Below are positions 1 through 10,122 of a DNA stretch of 64,000 bases, piece by piece. Each line of letters opens with the position of its first letter. Positions within the stretch are counted from its first letter, which is position 1. The position numbers and the translations under genes are program-made. The DNA is taken from assembly GCF_003957515.1 (NCBI RefSeq), contig NZ_RQXW01000013.1, positions 40,156 to 104,155 on the forward strand, read 5' to 3'. The notes beneath the pieces are model-generated. The model saw nothing but the letters and a program-made list of their open reading frames with translations. It made no database searches and was not told where the DNA came from. The stretch is from Amphritea opalescens (GTDB lineage Bacteria; Pseudomonadota; Gammaproteobacteria; Pseudomonadales; Balneatricaceae).

Positions 1-1342
1 CGGGATTGAAGTCGAGACCCAAAACGCTGATCCCTTTTTCTTTCAAACGACTCGCGATCTCGGTGCCGAGGCGACCTAGACCAAAAATAACCACTTGATA
101 GGCGTTGCCTGAAGGGAGTTCAGTGGCTTGTTCTCGGGGTGTGCCGGGCCGTTCAAAGATGCCAATAACGGGCTCAAAAAAGGCATAAAGCTGATGGGAA
201 TAGGTGATCATGTAAGTCGATGCCGTAATGGTTACGATACCGACGAGAGTTACTAAGCCGAGAATGTCATGTTGAACATGCCCTAAACTGACGCCCATGG
301 TGATAAAAATGAGTGAAAATTCACTGATTTGTGCCACGGTTAAGCCCGCCAGAAACCCTGTTCTTTTACGGTAACCCATGGCTCCCATGATGGCTAAGAC
401 GATGAGCGGGTTACCGACCAGTACAAATAGTGAGAATATTGCCGCACCGGACATATGGGCGCCTAACTGCGATAAATCCAAGGTAGCGCCTAAGGCGATA
501 AAGAAAAACAGCAGTAAAAAGTCCCGTAGGGGCGCTAATCTTGCTGCAATGCTTTCTCGGTAGGGTGTTGATGCGAGGGCGACACCGGCGAGTAATCCGC
601 CCACTTCCATTCCGAGGCCGATAATATTACCTATCGCGGCAAATAGGGCGGCTTGAGCGATAGCGTAAATAACCAACAGTTCTGGTGTTTTTGCCAGTTG
701 CTGCGTGAGTGGGTTGGCGATATAGCGGACAAAGATGATGACAAATAGTAGCAATCCCGCCCCTGCGAGTCCTACTTGCCAGATCGCGGTATTAGCATCG
801 CCGCCATGACCAGAACCAATGCCGATGGTCGCTAGGACAATCATGGCGACAACCACCACTAGGTCTTGAACGATTAGAAAACCCAGCGCGATCTTGCCAT
901 GTAATGAATCGATCTCACGTTTATCGGAGAGCAGTTTGACGATGATAATGGTTGATGAAAAGGTCAGCGCGACGGCGACATAGAGACTGGTAATGTGATC
1001 CAAACCGATGGCCAAGCCGATAAAATAACCAACGATGGAGGTAAAGGCCACTTGGCCAAGCCCGGTCATGATTGAGACTGAGCCAATAGAGCGGATCAGT
1101 TTGACATCCAGTTTGATGCCAACGAGAAACAACAAAACCGCGATGCCTAACTCGGAGAGCAGTTGAATCTGTTCTTTCGAGTGAACAATATCCAATACAG
1201 ATGGGCCAGAGATTAAGCCGACGGCAATAAAACTGACGATGAGTGGCTGCTTGAGAAATAAGCCAATAAACCCCATCGCTGCGGCTAGCACCAGCAAGGC
1301 GGCAATTTCAGTAAAAGACGATTGTGTAATCAACTCGATCAA
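1..1342 (-). CDS. CPA2-family monovalent cation:proton antiporter with RCK domain (partial, 3' end outside window)
   Basis: Inner-membrane antiporter expected to exchange K+ or Na+ for protons. Reading leftward, the frame is open from 1342 to the window edge. It encodes about 380 residues of almost continuous hydrophobic helices typical of the Na+/H+ exchanger fold, then a hydrophilic segment with the nucleotide-binding motif GLGRLG, the start of a TrkA-N (RCK) domain. The start is taken as TTG at 1342 because an AAGGAG Shine-Dalgarno lies just upstream and the only nearby ATG upstream runs into a stop. The closest named relatives are YbaL/KefB-like proteins; the ion is not determinable. The C-terminus is missing because the window begins inside the gene. 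Confidence 0.88.
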   Translation of the reverse strand, partial: MIELITQSSFTEIAALLVLAAAMGFIGLFLKQPLIVSFIAVGLISGPSVLDIVHSKEQIQLLSELGIAVLLFLVGIKLDVKLIRSIGSVSIMTGLGQVAFTSIVGYFIGLAIGLDHITSLYVAVALTFSSTIIIVKLLSDKREIDSLHGKIALGFLIVQDLVVVVAMIVLATIGIGSGHGGDANTAIWQVGLAGAGLLLFVIIFVRYIANPLTQQLAKTPELLVIYAIAQAALFAAIGNIIGLGMEVGGLLAGVALASTPYRESIAARLAPLRDFLLLFFFIALGATLDLSQLGAHMSGAAIFSLFVLVGNPLIVLAIMGAMGYRKRTGFLAGLTVAQISEFSLIFITMGVSLGHVQHDILGLVTLVGIVTITASTYMITYSHQLYAFFEPVIGIFERPGTPREQATELPSGNAYQVVIFGLGRLGTEIASRLKEKGISVLGLDFNP

Positions 1343-1865
1343 GTGGTGCTCCTTATGGTTTACCTATAATCCATTATTGTTTGACGAATCATTGCCTCTT
1401 AAGAGCAACTGCATGACATCGTGGATGGTGGTTAACGTTGATAGTTGTTAAAAAAGATCCTCGTGCTAATTTTCACTGTATTTATATTTATCTCAGGGAT
1501 CGAGTCGAGCTTTTTATCTTTTACGCGACCAGATTAGCATTATACGCTTGAATCCGAGTTGACCCTGAGCAAGGGTTTGAGTCTGTTATGGGAGATAACA
1601 TTGAGGCAAGACGCTGAATAAATCGCGCGTTACGGCGACCTCATATCATTATGACCTGCGAAGGGGGAAAAGATTCCCGATGTTGGCGCTTGGAATGAGA
1701 AGCACTACTGGCCAATATTAGGGTTACTAAGGTCGAGAAGTTAAGAGCCCCAGTTCTCTTACTCACCTATTTAACCTATTCAATAGCTCTTCCGGTGTCG
1801 TCCTTTTTTTTTGCCCATTTCAATGCATACTAGAGGCGACACTCTCTGTTTGATTATTAGCTAAT
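1343..1865. other. Intergenic region between the antiporter and the kinase
   Basis: About 520 bp between divergently oriented genes. It must contain the leftward promoter of the antiporter and the rightward promoter of the two-component/efflux operon. I found no convincing coding frame, no clear -35/-10 pair, and no terminator or structured RNA. A poly-T run lies near 1805-1814. Confidence 0.6.
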
Positions 1866-3320
1866 ATGACCATTACTCGACGACTCTTTTTTATTCAATT
1901 ATTCATTGCGCTGGTGCTGGTGAGCGGCATGTTTCTATTTGTGCAGTGGTCTTTTGATCGTGGTTTCATTCGTTATATCGATGAGCGAGAACAGCAGATA
2001 ACCGACAGCCTCGTTGACGAGTTAGCCACGGTTTATACTGCCGATGGTGGTTGGGACAAGTTGGCCAGTTCACCCGTTAGATGGTTGCAGTTAGTCACTT
2101 CCGTTGTGGGTATGCCTTTGACCGGTAAGCGTTTAGAGCGTCGGGCGCAACATATTATTGATCAGGGTTGGCCGCCGAAACAGGCACAAAAACCACCCGA
2201 GGGCGTCCCTGAACCATTGGAATTGCGTATGCGGTTATTGGATGCCCAGTCGAAGGTCATTTATGGCTCTGCTGATGAGCCTCTGTCAGAACTGGTACTG
2301 TATCCGGTTATCATCGATAACGGGGTCACGGTGGGGTTCCTTGGCTTAGTAAAGGATAAAACCGTTTTTTCAGCCGCGCATGATCTGCAGTTCTCAGAAC
2401 AACAGAATCAAGCTTATTTTATGATCGCGCTGGTCATGCTGCTGTTATCGGTAGGTGTAGCCTTACCATTGGCGCATCACCTTGTTGGACCGATCAAAGA
2501 TCTCACCCTGGCGACGCGGCGCTTAGCTTCCGGCGACTATACGGCGCGCATTGAACACCAAAGTAATGACGAGGTGGGGCAGTTAGCGCGAGATTTTAAT
2601 GAGCTGGCTTTGACCTTGAGTAATAATGAAGCGCTACGACGTCGCTGGGTAGCCGATATCTCTCACGAGCTGCGCACCCCTCTGTCGATCTTATTAGGTG
2701 AGATCGATGCGTTACGCGACGGGGTGTATACCTTGGATGATAATGCTCTGGGCTCTCTGCATCAGGAAGCCCAGTTGATGTCTCGGTTGATTAACGATCT
2801 TTATGAGCTGTCGATGTCGGATATTGGTGCACTTGATTATCATAAAGTGCCGCTAGATCTTGGGGCGGCGGCGCGGGATGCGTTGGAGGGGTTTTCACCG
2901 GGGCTTACAGAAAAATCGATTCGAGTTGAAACCCATGGTCTTGACGATATTAGAGCGGTGGTGTTTGCCGATCCGGATCGAATAGATCAATTATTGTCGA
3001 ACCTATTACAGAACACCTTGCGTTACACCGATGCCAATGGCTGCGCGAGAATGACGCTGACACAACGGGATAAACGGGTTTATTTAACCTTGGAAGATTC
3101 CGCCCCTGCGGTACAAGCATCAGAGTTACCGAAGTTGTTTGACCGTCTGTATCGCGCAGATTCATCCCGTAACCGTAAAACCGGCGGCACAGGCTTAGGG
3201 TTGGCGATCTGCCAAAATATTGCAGAGGCCCATACGGGTATATTAACGGTGGCACTGTCGTCACTCGGCGGCTTATGTTTCACTATTGAATTACCATTGA
3301 TCATGGAGGAAACGGTATGA
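1866..3320 (+). CDS. Sensor histidine kinase, BaeS-like
   Basis: Membrane sensor kinase of 484 residues. A transmembrane helix at about 8-28 is followed by a periplasmic domain to about 175 and a second helix at about 180-202. A HAMP domain follows, then the phosphoacceptor box DISHELRTPLS with His267. The C-terminal ATPase domain shows the N box (NLLQNTLRYT) and G box (GGTGLGLAIC). This order is classical for the EnvZ/BaeS class. Its stop overlaps the start of the response regulator by 4 bp, indicating translational coupling. Because an RND export operon follows directly, it probably senses envelope stress or a pump substrate. The signal is unknown and baeS orthology is not proven. Confidence 0.88.
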   Translation: MTITRRLFFIQLFIALVLVSGMFLFVQWSFDRGFIRYIDEREQQITDSLVDELATVYTADGGWDKLASSPVRWLQLVTSVVGMPLTGKRLERRAQHIIDQGWPPKQAQKPPEGVPEPLELRMRLLDAQSKVIYGSADEPLSELVLYPVIIDNGVTVGFLGLVKDKTVFSAAHDLQFSEQQNQAYFMIALVMLLLSVGVALPLAHHLVGPIKDLTLATRRLASGDYTARIEHQSNDEVGQLARDFNELALTLSNNEALRRRWVADISHELRTPLSILLGEIDALRDGVYTLDDNALGSLHQEAQLMSRLINDLYELSMSDIGALDYHKVPLDLGAAARDALEGFSPGLTEKSIRVETHGLDDIRAVVFADPDRIDQLLSNLLQNTLRYTDANGCARMTLTQRDKRVYLTLEDSAPAVQASELPKLFDRLYRADSSRNRKTGGTGLGLAICQNIAEAHTGILTVALSSLGGLCFTIELPLIMEETV

Positions 3321-3991
3321 ACGAAACCATCTTGGTGGTTGAGGACGAAGCAAAGTTGGCGCGTCTGTTAGCGAGCTATTTGGAGCAGGGTGGCTTTGCG
3401 GTGCATCAGATTCATAATGGATTGGACGCGACCCCTTGGATTCGCCAGCATCAACCCGACTTGATATTACTCGATTTAATGTTGCCGGGGGCGGATGGCT
3501 TGGATATCTGTCGTCAGGTACGTTCGTTCAGCAATGTGCCCATCATTATGGTGACGGCCCGAGTAGAGGAAATTGATCGTTTATTGGGATTGGAGCTCGG
3601 TGCCGATGACTATATTTGCAAACCCTATAGCCCTCGTGAAGTCGTTGCGCGTGTTAGAGCGGTACTGCGACGGGTTAACCAAGTAACAGCGCCAGAACAT
3701 ACTCAGTTGCAGTTACATGAAGATCAGTTGCTGGTGGTGGTGGGTAATCAGTCACTGGAGTTAACGGCGGTTGAATTCCATCTACTGCAGACACTGAGTC
3801 AGTCCGCCGGACGGATCTATTCCCGTGATCAGTTGATGGATCATATCTATGCGGACCGACGTATCGTCAGTGAACGGACAATTGACAGCCATATCAAAAA
3901 ATTACGCCGTAAACTGACCATTCTGTTACCGGAGAAAGATGTGATTCAGTCGGTCTATGGGGTCGGCTATAAGTATGATCCAAGCTGTTAA
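3317..3991 (+). CDS. OmpR/PhoB-family response regulator, BaeR-like
   Basis: Response regulator of 224 residues. The receiver domain has the acidic pocket (Glu9, Asp10), phosphoacceptor Asp53 in LILLDLMLPG, and the conserved Lys in YICKPYSPREVV. A winged-helix DNA-binding domain fills about 125-224 (ELTAVEFHLLQTL, ERTIDSHIKKLRRKL). It is coupled by an ATGA overlap to the kinase upstream and followed after about 140 bp by three efflux genes on the same strand, so it most likely activates them. I did not identify its binding site. Confidence 0.9.
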   Translation: MNETILVVEDEAKLARLLASYLEQGGFAVHQIHNGLDATPWIRQHQPDLILLDLMLPGADGLDICRQVRSFSNVPIIMVTARVEEIDRLLGLELGADDYICKPYSPREVVARVRAVLRRVNQVTAPEHTQLQLHEDQLLVVVGNQSLELTAVEFHLLQTLSQSAGRIYSRDQLMDHIYADRRIVSERTIDSHIKKLRRKLTILLPEKDVIQSVYGVGYKYDPSC

Positions 3992-4129
3992 GGGTCATTG
4001 TTTAGTGAGATTTTAAAGCTCATCTAACTATCTTCCTTACTTTTTGCTTATTTCTTTTGCATTCTAATGAACATTATCAATGTCAAGGTGGAGTCTCTAT
4101 TGCTCCTGAGCAATAAGAAGCGGATAACC

Positions 4130-5557
4130 ATGAAATCACAAGAGAATCATCATCGAGCCATTGCCCGATTAGGCCGCTACAAAGCTGTGGTGCTGATGGC
4201 ATTACTGCCGCTGGTGGGCTGTACCCCTTTGGCCTCAGAGCCGGCTAGCATTGAGGCACCGGCGGGGCAATTTTCTCACACGGGCACAGCGCCTCTGGTC
4301 TCCCATTGGTGGGAGGCCTTCCCCGATCTCCAACTGCAATCGTTAGAACAAACAGCACTGGCGGCGAACCCCGATCTCTTGGCGACACAGGCGCGTTTGG
4401 CGCAGGCTGAAGCGTTAGCACGTAAGAGTGGTGCGTCGCTTTATCCACAGCTTCAGGCTGGGGTGTCTAATACGAGTACCGAGGGTGACAACAGCTATAG
4501 CGGCAGCTTAGCGGCAAGTTATGAACTTGACCTCTGGGGTGGACTGCAAGCCGCTAGCGAGTCCGCTCGGCAGTCTTGGTTAGCCAGTCGTGAAGCGCTA
4601 GATGCCGCGGCGATTACGTTGACCGCCGAGGTGGCTGATACCTGGTATGAGCTGATCGAACAAAGCGGACAGATCAAACTGCTGAACGAGCAGCAGCAAA
4701 CCAACCGACAGATGTTAGAGCTCATCGAGCTGCGTTTTGATCGTGGCATGGTACAGGCCACCGATGTCTTACAGCAGCGGCAATTGATTGAATCCTCTGA
4801 TGCTTTGTTGGCGAATGCCCGCGCTGAGCAGGCGGCCCTTGAGCATCAGCTCAGTGCGCTACTGGGGCAATCACCGACCGCACCGGGTATTTATTTCGCG
4901 GAAGGCGATCTGATTGATTTGCCATCACTGCCGGATACGGGGCTGCCAGCGGAGCTGGTTCAGCATCGACCAGATGTGCGCCAGGCGTTCCATGAATTAA
5001 AGGCGGCAGAAGCGGATATTGCGATCGCCGTGGCCGACCGGTTTCCCAGTCTGACCCTCAGTGCTTCGTTAACCAGCACGGCGGGTGGGTTAAGTGGCTT
5101 ATTTAGTGATTGGGTCAGCGTTATCGCGGGTGAGCTGCTTGGCCCTGTGTTTGATGGCGGCCAACGAGTTGCTGAAGTGGATCGCACGAATGCGGCGGCC
5201 CGCGCCGCATTACATGATTACAGTAGCACGGTTATTAGCGCCCTTACCGAAGTAGAAGATGCCTTGGTCAGGGAACAACAGCAGCGTTTACGCTTGCAAA
5301 GCCTCGATCGTCAGCTCGCTCTGACCGCCGAGGTGGTTGAACGCACGCGTTACAATTACACCAAAGGGGTGGCCGATTATCTTGATGTGCTCGATGCGTT
5401 ACGTACCCATCAAGCGCTGCAGCGGGATCAATTAACCGCACGTCGAACACTGCTGACTTATCGCATCGCCTTGCACCGTGCTTTGGCGGGTGGTTGGTTA
5501 GCCGATTCCCTCGAGACAACAGCCGTCCCCTCCATGATTGAGATTGCATCCTTATGA
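4130..5557 (+). CDS. RND efflux outer-membrane lipoprotein (NodT/OprM family)
   Basis: TolC-like outer-membrane channel of 475 residues that forms the exit duct of a tripartite pump. The N-terminus has a lipoprotein signal ending in the lipobox LVGC with Cys31, so the mature protein should be acylated. Two OEP-type repeats of long amphipathic helices follow, with typical phrases such as ELDLWGG and AELVQHRPDVR. An in-frame ATG at 4067 would add 21 residues before the signal and has no Shine-Dalgarno, so 4130 is preferred. The stop overlaps the adaptor start by 4 bp, giving one operon with the next two genes. Confidence 0.88.
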   Translation: MKSQENHHRAIARLGRYKAVVLMALLPLVGCTPLASEPASIEAPAGQFSHTGTAPLVSHWWEAFPDLQLQSLEQTALAANPDLLATQARLAQAEALARKSGASLYPQLQAGVSNTSTEGDNSYSGSLAASYELDLWGGLQAASESARQSWLASREALDAAAITLTAEVADTWYELIEQSGQIKLLNEQQQTNRQMLELIELRFDRGMVQATDVLQQRQLIESSDALLANARAEQAALEHQLSALLGQSPTAPGIYFAEGDLIDLPSLPDTGLPAELVQHRPDVRQAFHELKAAEADIAIAVADRFPSLTLSASLTSTAGGLSGLFSDWVSVIAGELLGPVFDGGQRVAEVDRTNAAARAALHDYSSTVISALTEVEDALVREQQQRLRLQSLDRQLALTAEVVERTRYNYTKGVADYLDVLDALRTHQALQRDQLTARRTLLTYRIALHRALAGGWLADSLETTAVPSMIEIASL

Positions 5558-6837
5558 GCCAGATGACAGAGAACCGAGTAGCAGATAGCGCTGCTCAAAC
5601 AGAGACAGGAAAAGGACGTTTACTCCGCTGGTTATTGCCCGTGGTGGTCATCCTTGTTGGCGTTATCGTGAGTATGATGTTGATCGATAGCGGCCCGAAG
5701 GCGAGTATGGCAAAACCGCCGGTGGAGGTTCGATTGGTGACTACACAAAGATTTTCGCCTGCGACTGAGATTCCAACCTATGCCGCGATGGGGCAGGTGA
5801 TCGCGGCCCATGAGAGTGTGCTTTATCCACAGGTTGAGGGCATGGTGGTTGCGGTCAGCGATCAATTGATGCCCGGGGGGCAGTTTAAAGCGGGTGAAGA
5901 GATATTGCGTATCGATGATGCCGATTATCAACTGAGCCTACGTAAGCAACAGGCTTCGGTTGCCGAGGCGCAAGCGGCGTTGCAAGAGGAGTTAGGCCAG
6001 CAAGCGGTGGCTAAACGGGAATATGAATTATTAGGCCGCCACCTTGAGGCTGCCGATAAAGCCTTAGTGCTGCGTCAACCTCAATTGGCTAGCGCACGGG
6101 CCACTTTAGCGAGTGCCAAAGCTGAGCGTGATCAGGCGAGTCTTGATGTACAGCGTAGTCGAGTAACTGCGCCATTTGATGGCATGGTACTGTCTCGCAA
6201 CGTGGATCTGGGTACCCGAGTGACGAATAGTACCGAGCTGCTAACCTTGATCAATGTGGATACTTTTTGGGTTGAGGTGAGTGTTCCTGTGAGTGATCTT
6301 AGCCATATGATGATCCCTACTCATCAAGGCGAGAGCGGGGCGAGGGTTGAGCTCTATCAGGCTAGCTGGGATGCAAACCATAAACGTTTGGGGCGGGTGT
6401 TACGTTTAATTCCCGCACTGGATAGTGACAGCCGTATGGCTCGGTTATTAATAGAACTGGATGATCCACTAGGGTTGCGCGCTGAGAATGCCGGTTTACC
6501 GCCGATCATGGTGAACGATTATATTCGGGTGCGTATCGCGGGGAAACCGATGACAGAGGTCGTGAACCTGCCTCGTAACCTGTTGCGCGATGGCGATAAT
6601 GTGTGGATTATGACGCCAGATAATACCCTAGAGATACGCCCCGTCGAGGTTGCCTATCGTGCGGCCGAGCAGGTATTTATCAGCAGGGGTGTTGGTCCTG
6701 ATGATAAAGTGATCACTATTGATTTTAGTACGCCGGTCGCGGGGATGGCATTGCGGGAGCAGGCCGACGAAGCAGCCTCGAGAGATAAACCTGTTCGGGA
6801 GAGTGCTAACGCGCCTAAGCAGGAGCCTGGGGTATGA
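5554..6837 (+). CDS. RND efflux periplasmic adaptor (membrane fusion protein)
   Basis: Membrane fusion protein of 427 residues linking the inner-membrane pump to the outer-membrane channel. There is an N-terminal membrane anchor at about 25-45. A biotinyl-lipoyl-like half follows (YPQVEGMVVAVS), then an alpha-helical hairpin at about 125-205, the second lipoyl half (VTAPFDGMVLSRNVDLGT), beta-barrel and membrane-proximal domains. There is no lipobox, so it is anchored by a helix rather than lipid. It overlaps both neighbours by 4 bp, which supports co-translation of the three pump subunits. Confidence 0.88.
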   Translation: MSQMTENRVADSAAQTETGKGRLLRWLLPVVVILVGVIVSMMLIDSGPKASMAKPPVEVRLVTTQRFSPATEIPTYAAMGQVIAAHESVLYPQVEGMVVAVSDQLMPGGQFKAGEEILRIDDADYQLSLRKQQASVAEAQAALQEELGQQAVAKREYELLGRHLEAADKALVLRQPQLASARATLASAKAERDQASLDVQRSRVTAPFDGMVLSRNVDLGTRVTNSTELLTLINVDTFWVEVSVPVSDLSHMMIPTHQGESGARVELYQASWDANHKRLGRVLRLIPALDSDSRMARLLIELDDPLGLRAENAGLPPIMVNDYIRVRIAGKPMTEVVNLPRNLLRDGDNVWIMTPDNTLEIRPVEVAYRAAEQVFISRGVGPDDKVITIDFSTPVAGMALREQADEAASRDKPVRESANAPKQEPGV

Positions 6838-9800
6838 GTCTCTCGGATAGTCGAGCAAGTCAGTTGCGTGGCCCCATTGCTTGGATGACTCATAACCGGG
6901 TCACGCCTAACTTGATGATGTTAATCCTGCTGTTCGGTGGCTTATTTACCTCCTGGTCGATTAAGGAAGAGGTGTTTCCTGACTTTACCCTCGATCAGGT
7001 GGATATCTCTGTTGAATATTCCGGAGCCAGCCCAGAAGAGGTTGAACAGGGTATCGTGCTTGCCATCGAAGAGGCTATTCGTGGGGTGGAGGGGATCGAG
7101 GAGATCACCGCGACGGCCTCTGAAGGTAGCGCTTCCATCAGTGCCGAGCTCAGTGCCGATGCCGAACCGATGCGGGTCTATCAGGATATTCAGCAGGAGG
7201 TTGATGCCATAACAACCCTGCCTGAAGATGCCGAAGAGCCACAGGTGTCACTGGCTAGCCGACAGCGTGAAGTATTGGGGCTGTCTGTTTCCGGTCCGGT
7301 AAGTGATTGGACTTTGCGGGAAGTGGCAGAAACGGTGCGTGAACGATTACTACTACAGCCGGATATTACGCAGCTGGATATGCGTGGTGACCGGGATTAT
7401 GAGATTCAGGTAGAAGTCGATCAGGAGATGTTGCGTCGTTACAACTTAACGCTCAATGATATCGCGACCACAATTGATAACAGCACGGTTGAATTACCCG
7501 GGGGGAGTATAGAAACCAGCGGTGGCGAGATTCTTTTGCGGGTGAAGCAGCGCCGTGATTGGGCATCAGAGTTTGCCCAAATTCCGATTGTGACAACAGA
7601 GAATGGCGGTTATCTGACGCTGGATCAGATCGCGACGGTTAAAGATGGTTTTGAGGATGACGACAGTTCACAAACCTTTAATGGTAACACTAGCATTGTA
7701 TTACAGGTTTATCGGGTCGGGGATCAAACCCCCGCTCAGGTTGCTACGGCCACGCGGGCAGTGGTTGCCGATATCACCCCTGAATTACCACTGGGTGTTT
7801 CGTTAGATATCGATCATGATATGTCTGAAGTATACCAACAGCGCCTCGATCTCTTATTGAAAAACGCTTTTTACGGTTTGCTCTTGGTGCTGGTGCTGTT
7901 AGGGCTATTTCTCGATTTTAAACTGGCGTTCTGGGTGACGTTAGGCATACCAACCAGCTTTCTAGGGGCTTTCCTCTTTTTACCGGTGATGGATGTGTCG
8001 TTGAACATGATCTCTATGTTCGCCTTTATCGTCGCCCTCGGTATTGTGGTGGATGACGCGATTATCGCCGGTGAAAATATCTATGAGCACCGTCAACAGG
8101 GGATGGGGTTCCTCGAAGCTGCCATTAAAGGGGCTCGCGAGGTATCAACGCCGATCGCGTTCAGTATTCTGACTAACCTAGTGGCCTTTATGCCGCTCTA
8201 TTTTGTCCCCGGCACCATGGGGAAGATGTTTCAGGTGATTCCCTTGGTGGTGTCGGCGGTCTTTCTGATCTCATGGGTGGAGGCGCTGTTAATCCTGCCG
8301 GCCCACCTTGGGCACTCGAAGTCAGGCTATCGCAACCCCGTGGTGCTCTGGTTGCACCATAAACAGCAAGCGGTTGCGGCTTGGTTAAATCGCTTTATCG
8401 AACGTCGCTATAAACCGCTCTTGGTTATTAGCTTACATAATCGTTATCTGACCGTGGCATTGGGTATTGCCATATTGAGTGTGGTACTCGGTTATGCTTT
8501 CAGTGGACGCATGGGGTTCACGCTGATGCCGCGGGTGGAATCCGACCAGGCAATAGTGACCGCAACCTTGCCCTACGGGTCTCCGATGGAGAAAGTCGAA
8601 AAAGTTGAGGCGCAGCTGGTGGCCGCCATTGAACGGGTGGCCGATGATGTTGGTCGTGATCAACTGTTGGAAAGTATCGATGCCAATATTTCGGAGAACG
8701 TCAGTAGTATCCGCCTGACACTCACGGATGAAGGGGTTCGGCCGATTGAAACGGGCGAGGTAACGCGTCGTTGGCGGGCGGAAGTCGGTGCCTTGCCAGA
8801 GGCTGAGTCTATCCGCTTTGAGTCTGATTTAGGTGGGCCGGGTCGTGGGGCCGCGCTGACCGTAGAGTTGAGCCATAACGATATCGATCTGTTGGATGAA
8901 GCCAGTGCAGCATTGGCGGATAAGCTCGCTGAATTGCCGTTGGTGAAGGATATCAAAGATGGCTTCTCTGCCGGTAAAGAACAACTGGATTTTACGATCC
9001 TACCGGAAGGGCGCAGCTTGGGGCTAACGGCTGATGATGTGGGTCGTCAGGTGCGTAACGCCTTTTCTGGCGCGGAGGCGCTGCGGCAACAGCGGGGGCG
9101 TAATGAGATTAAGGTGAAAGTGCGTTTGCCTGAATCAGAACGGATCAGTGTGTATGATATCGAGCAATTTAGGGTGCAAACCCCCGCGGGTGCTTGGGTG
9201 CCATTGATCGATGTCGCCCGGCTCGAACATGGCCGCGCCTATACCAGTATTGAGCGGCGTAACGCGCGACGTACGGTTAGTGTGACCGCTAATATCGAAC
9301 CGATTGATCAAACTAATCAGGTGGTGGCCACGGTGCGCAGTCAGGTGATGCCCGAGCTGTTGCAGCTTTACCCAGGACTGAGTTATAGCTTTCAGGGTAA
9401 ACAAGCCGATACCAGTGAAAGTGTCACGAGTCTGCGTAATAGCGCATTAGCCGCTTTGGTGATTATCTATGCGATGCTGGCGATCCCGTTCCGCAGTTAC
9501 ACCCAGCCCATCTTGGTGATGGTCGCTATCCCCTTTGGGGCGGTGGGGGCCTTATTGGGTCATCTATTGATGGGCTTTAGCCTAAGTGTAGTGAGTTTAA
9601 TGGGGATTATTGCGCTATCTGGGGTGGTGGTGAACGATAGTCTCGTGTTGATTGATTACGCTAACCGAAAACGCCTTGAGGGCGCTGGTGCCTTGCAGGC
9701 GATTATGGCGGCCGGTACGCGACGTTTTCGCCCCATCTTGCTGACAACGTTAACCACCTTTGGTGGGTTGGCGCCGATGATCTTTGAGACCAGTGTGCAG

Positions 9801-9962
9801 GCAAAGATTATGGTTCCGATGGCGATCTCGTTGGGGTACGGTATTTTGTTTGCGACGCTGATCTCTCTCCTGCTGGTGCCGAGTCTTTATCTTATCCTTG
9901 ATGATCTCGTAGTGCGTTGGCAAGGGCCATCGAAAACGCCGACTGCGCTAGATAAGCTTTAG
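6834..9962 (+). CDS. RND-family efflux pump, inner-membrane permease (AcrB/COG0841 type)
   Basis: Proton-driven exporter of 1042 residues with the usual 12-helix, two-periplasmic-loop RND plan. TM4 keeps the proton-relay aspartates Asp407 and Asp408 (GIVVDDAIIAGEN). In TM10 the position of the AcrB lysine (K940) appears as Asn934 in the motif GVVVNDS, as in a separate branch of COG0841 transporters. Substrates are therefore hard to predict from AcrB; drugs, solvents or lipids are all possible. It is the last gene of the kinase-regulator-OMF-adaptor-pump run and is followed by a strong terminator. Confidence 0.9.
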   Translation: MSLSDSRASQLRGPIAWMTHNRVTPNLMMLILLFGGLFTSWSIKEEVFPDFTLDQVDISVEYSGASPEEVEQGIVLAIEEAIRGVEGIEEITATASEGSASISAELSADAEPMRVYQDIQQEVDAITTLPEDAEEPQVSLASRQREVLGLSVSGPVSDWTLREVAETVRERLLLQPDITQLDMRGDRDYEIQVEVDQEMLRRYNLTLNDIATTIDNSTVELPGGSIETSGGEILLRVKQRRDWASEFAQIPIVTTENGGYLTLDQIATVKDGFEDDDSSQTFNGNTSIVLQVYRVGDQTPAQVATATRAVVADITPELPLGVSLDIDHDMSEVYQQRLDLLLKNAFYGLLLVLVLLGLFLDFKLAFWVTLGIPTSFLGAFLFLPVMDVSLNMISMFAFIVALGIVVDDAIIAGENIYEHRQQGMGFLEAAIKGAREVSTPIAFSILTNLVAFMPLYFVPGTMGKMFQVIPLVVSAVFLISWVEALLILPAHLGHSKSGYRNPVVLWLHHKQQAVAAWLNRFIERRYKPLLVISLHNRYLTVALGIAILSVVLGYAFSGRMGFTLMPRVESDQAIVTATLPYGSPMEKVEKVEAQLVAAIERVADDVGRDQLLESIDANISENVSSIRLTLTDEGVRPIETGEVTRRWRAEVGALPEAESIRFESDLGGPGRGAALTVELSHNDIDLLDEASAALADKLAELPLVKDIKDGFSAGKEQLDFTILPEGRSLGLTADDVGRQVRNAFSGAEALRQQRGRNEIKVKVRLPESERISVYDIEQFRVQTPAGAWVPLIDVARLEHGRAYTSIERRNARRTVSVTANIEPIDQTNQVVATVRSQVMPELLQLYPGLSYSFQGKQADTSESVTSLRNSALAALVIIYAMLAIPFRSYTQPILVMVAIPFGAVGALLGHLLMGFSLSVVSLMGIIALSGVVVNDSLVLIDYANRKRLEGAGALQAIMAAGTRRFRPILLTTLTTFGGLAPMIFETSVQAKIMVPMAISLGYGILFATLISLLLVPSLYLILDDLVVRWQGPSKTPTALDKL

Positions 9963-10040
9963 TAAAATAGTCATCGGGGTGTTGCTGCATCATTGTATAA
10001 GTTAGTGAGCAGCGGTGCAGAAGGCCTATCCGATAGACAA

Positions 10041-10077
10041 AAAAAGCCCCATACTGATGAATATCTGGGGCTTTTTT
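10041..10077. terminator. Intrinsic terminator after the RND operon
   Basis: A hairpin AAGCCCC...GGGGCTT is flanked by A-tract and T-tract, so it can act in both directions. It ends the rightward efflux operon and also lies just downstream of the leftward small secreted protein gene at 10123. Confidence 0.9.
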
Positions 10078-10122
10078 TCGTTTGCTAATGAATCTAAATT
10101 TACCGGAGGGTGGCGAAATAGA

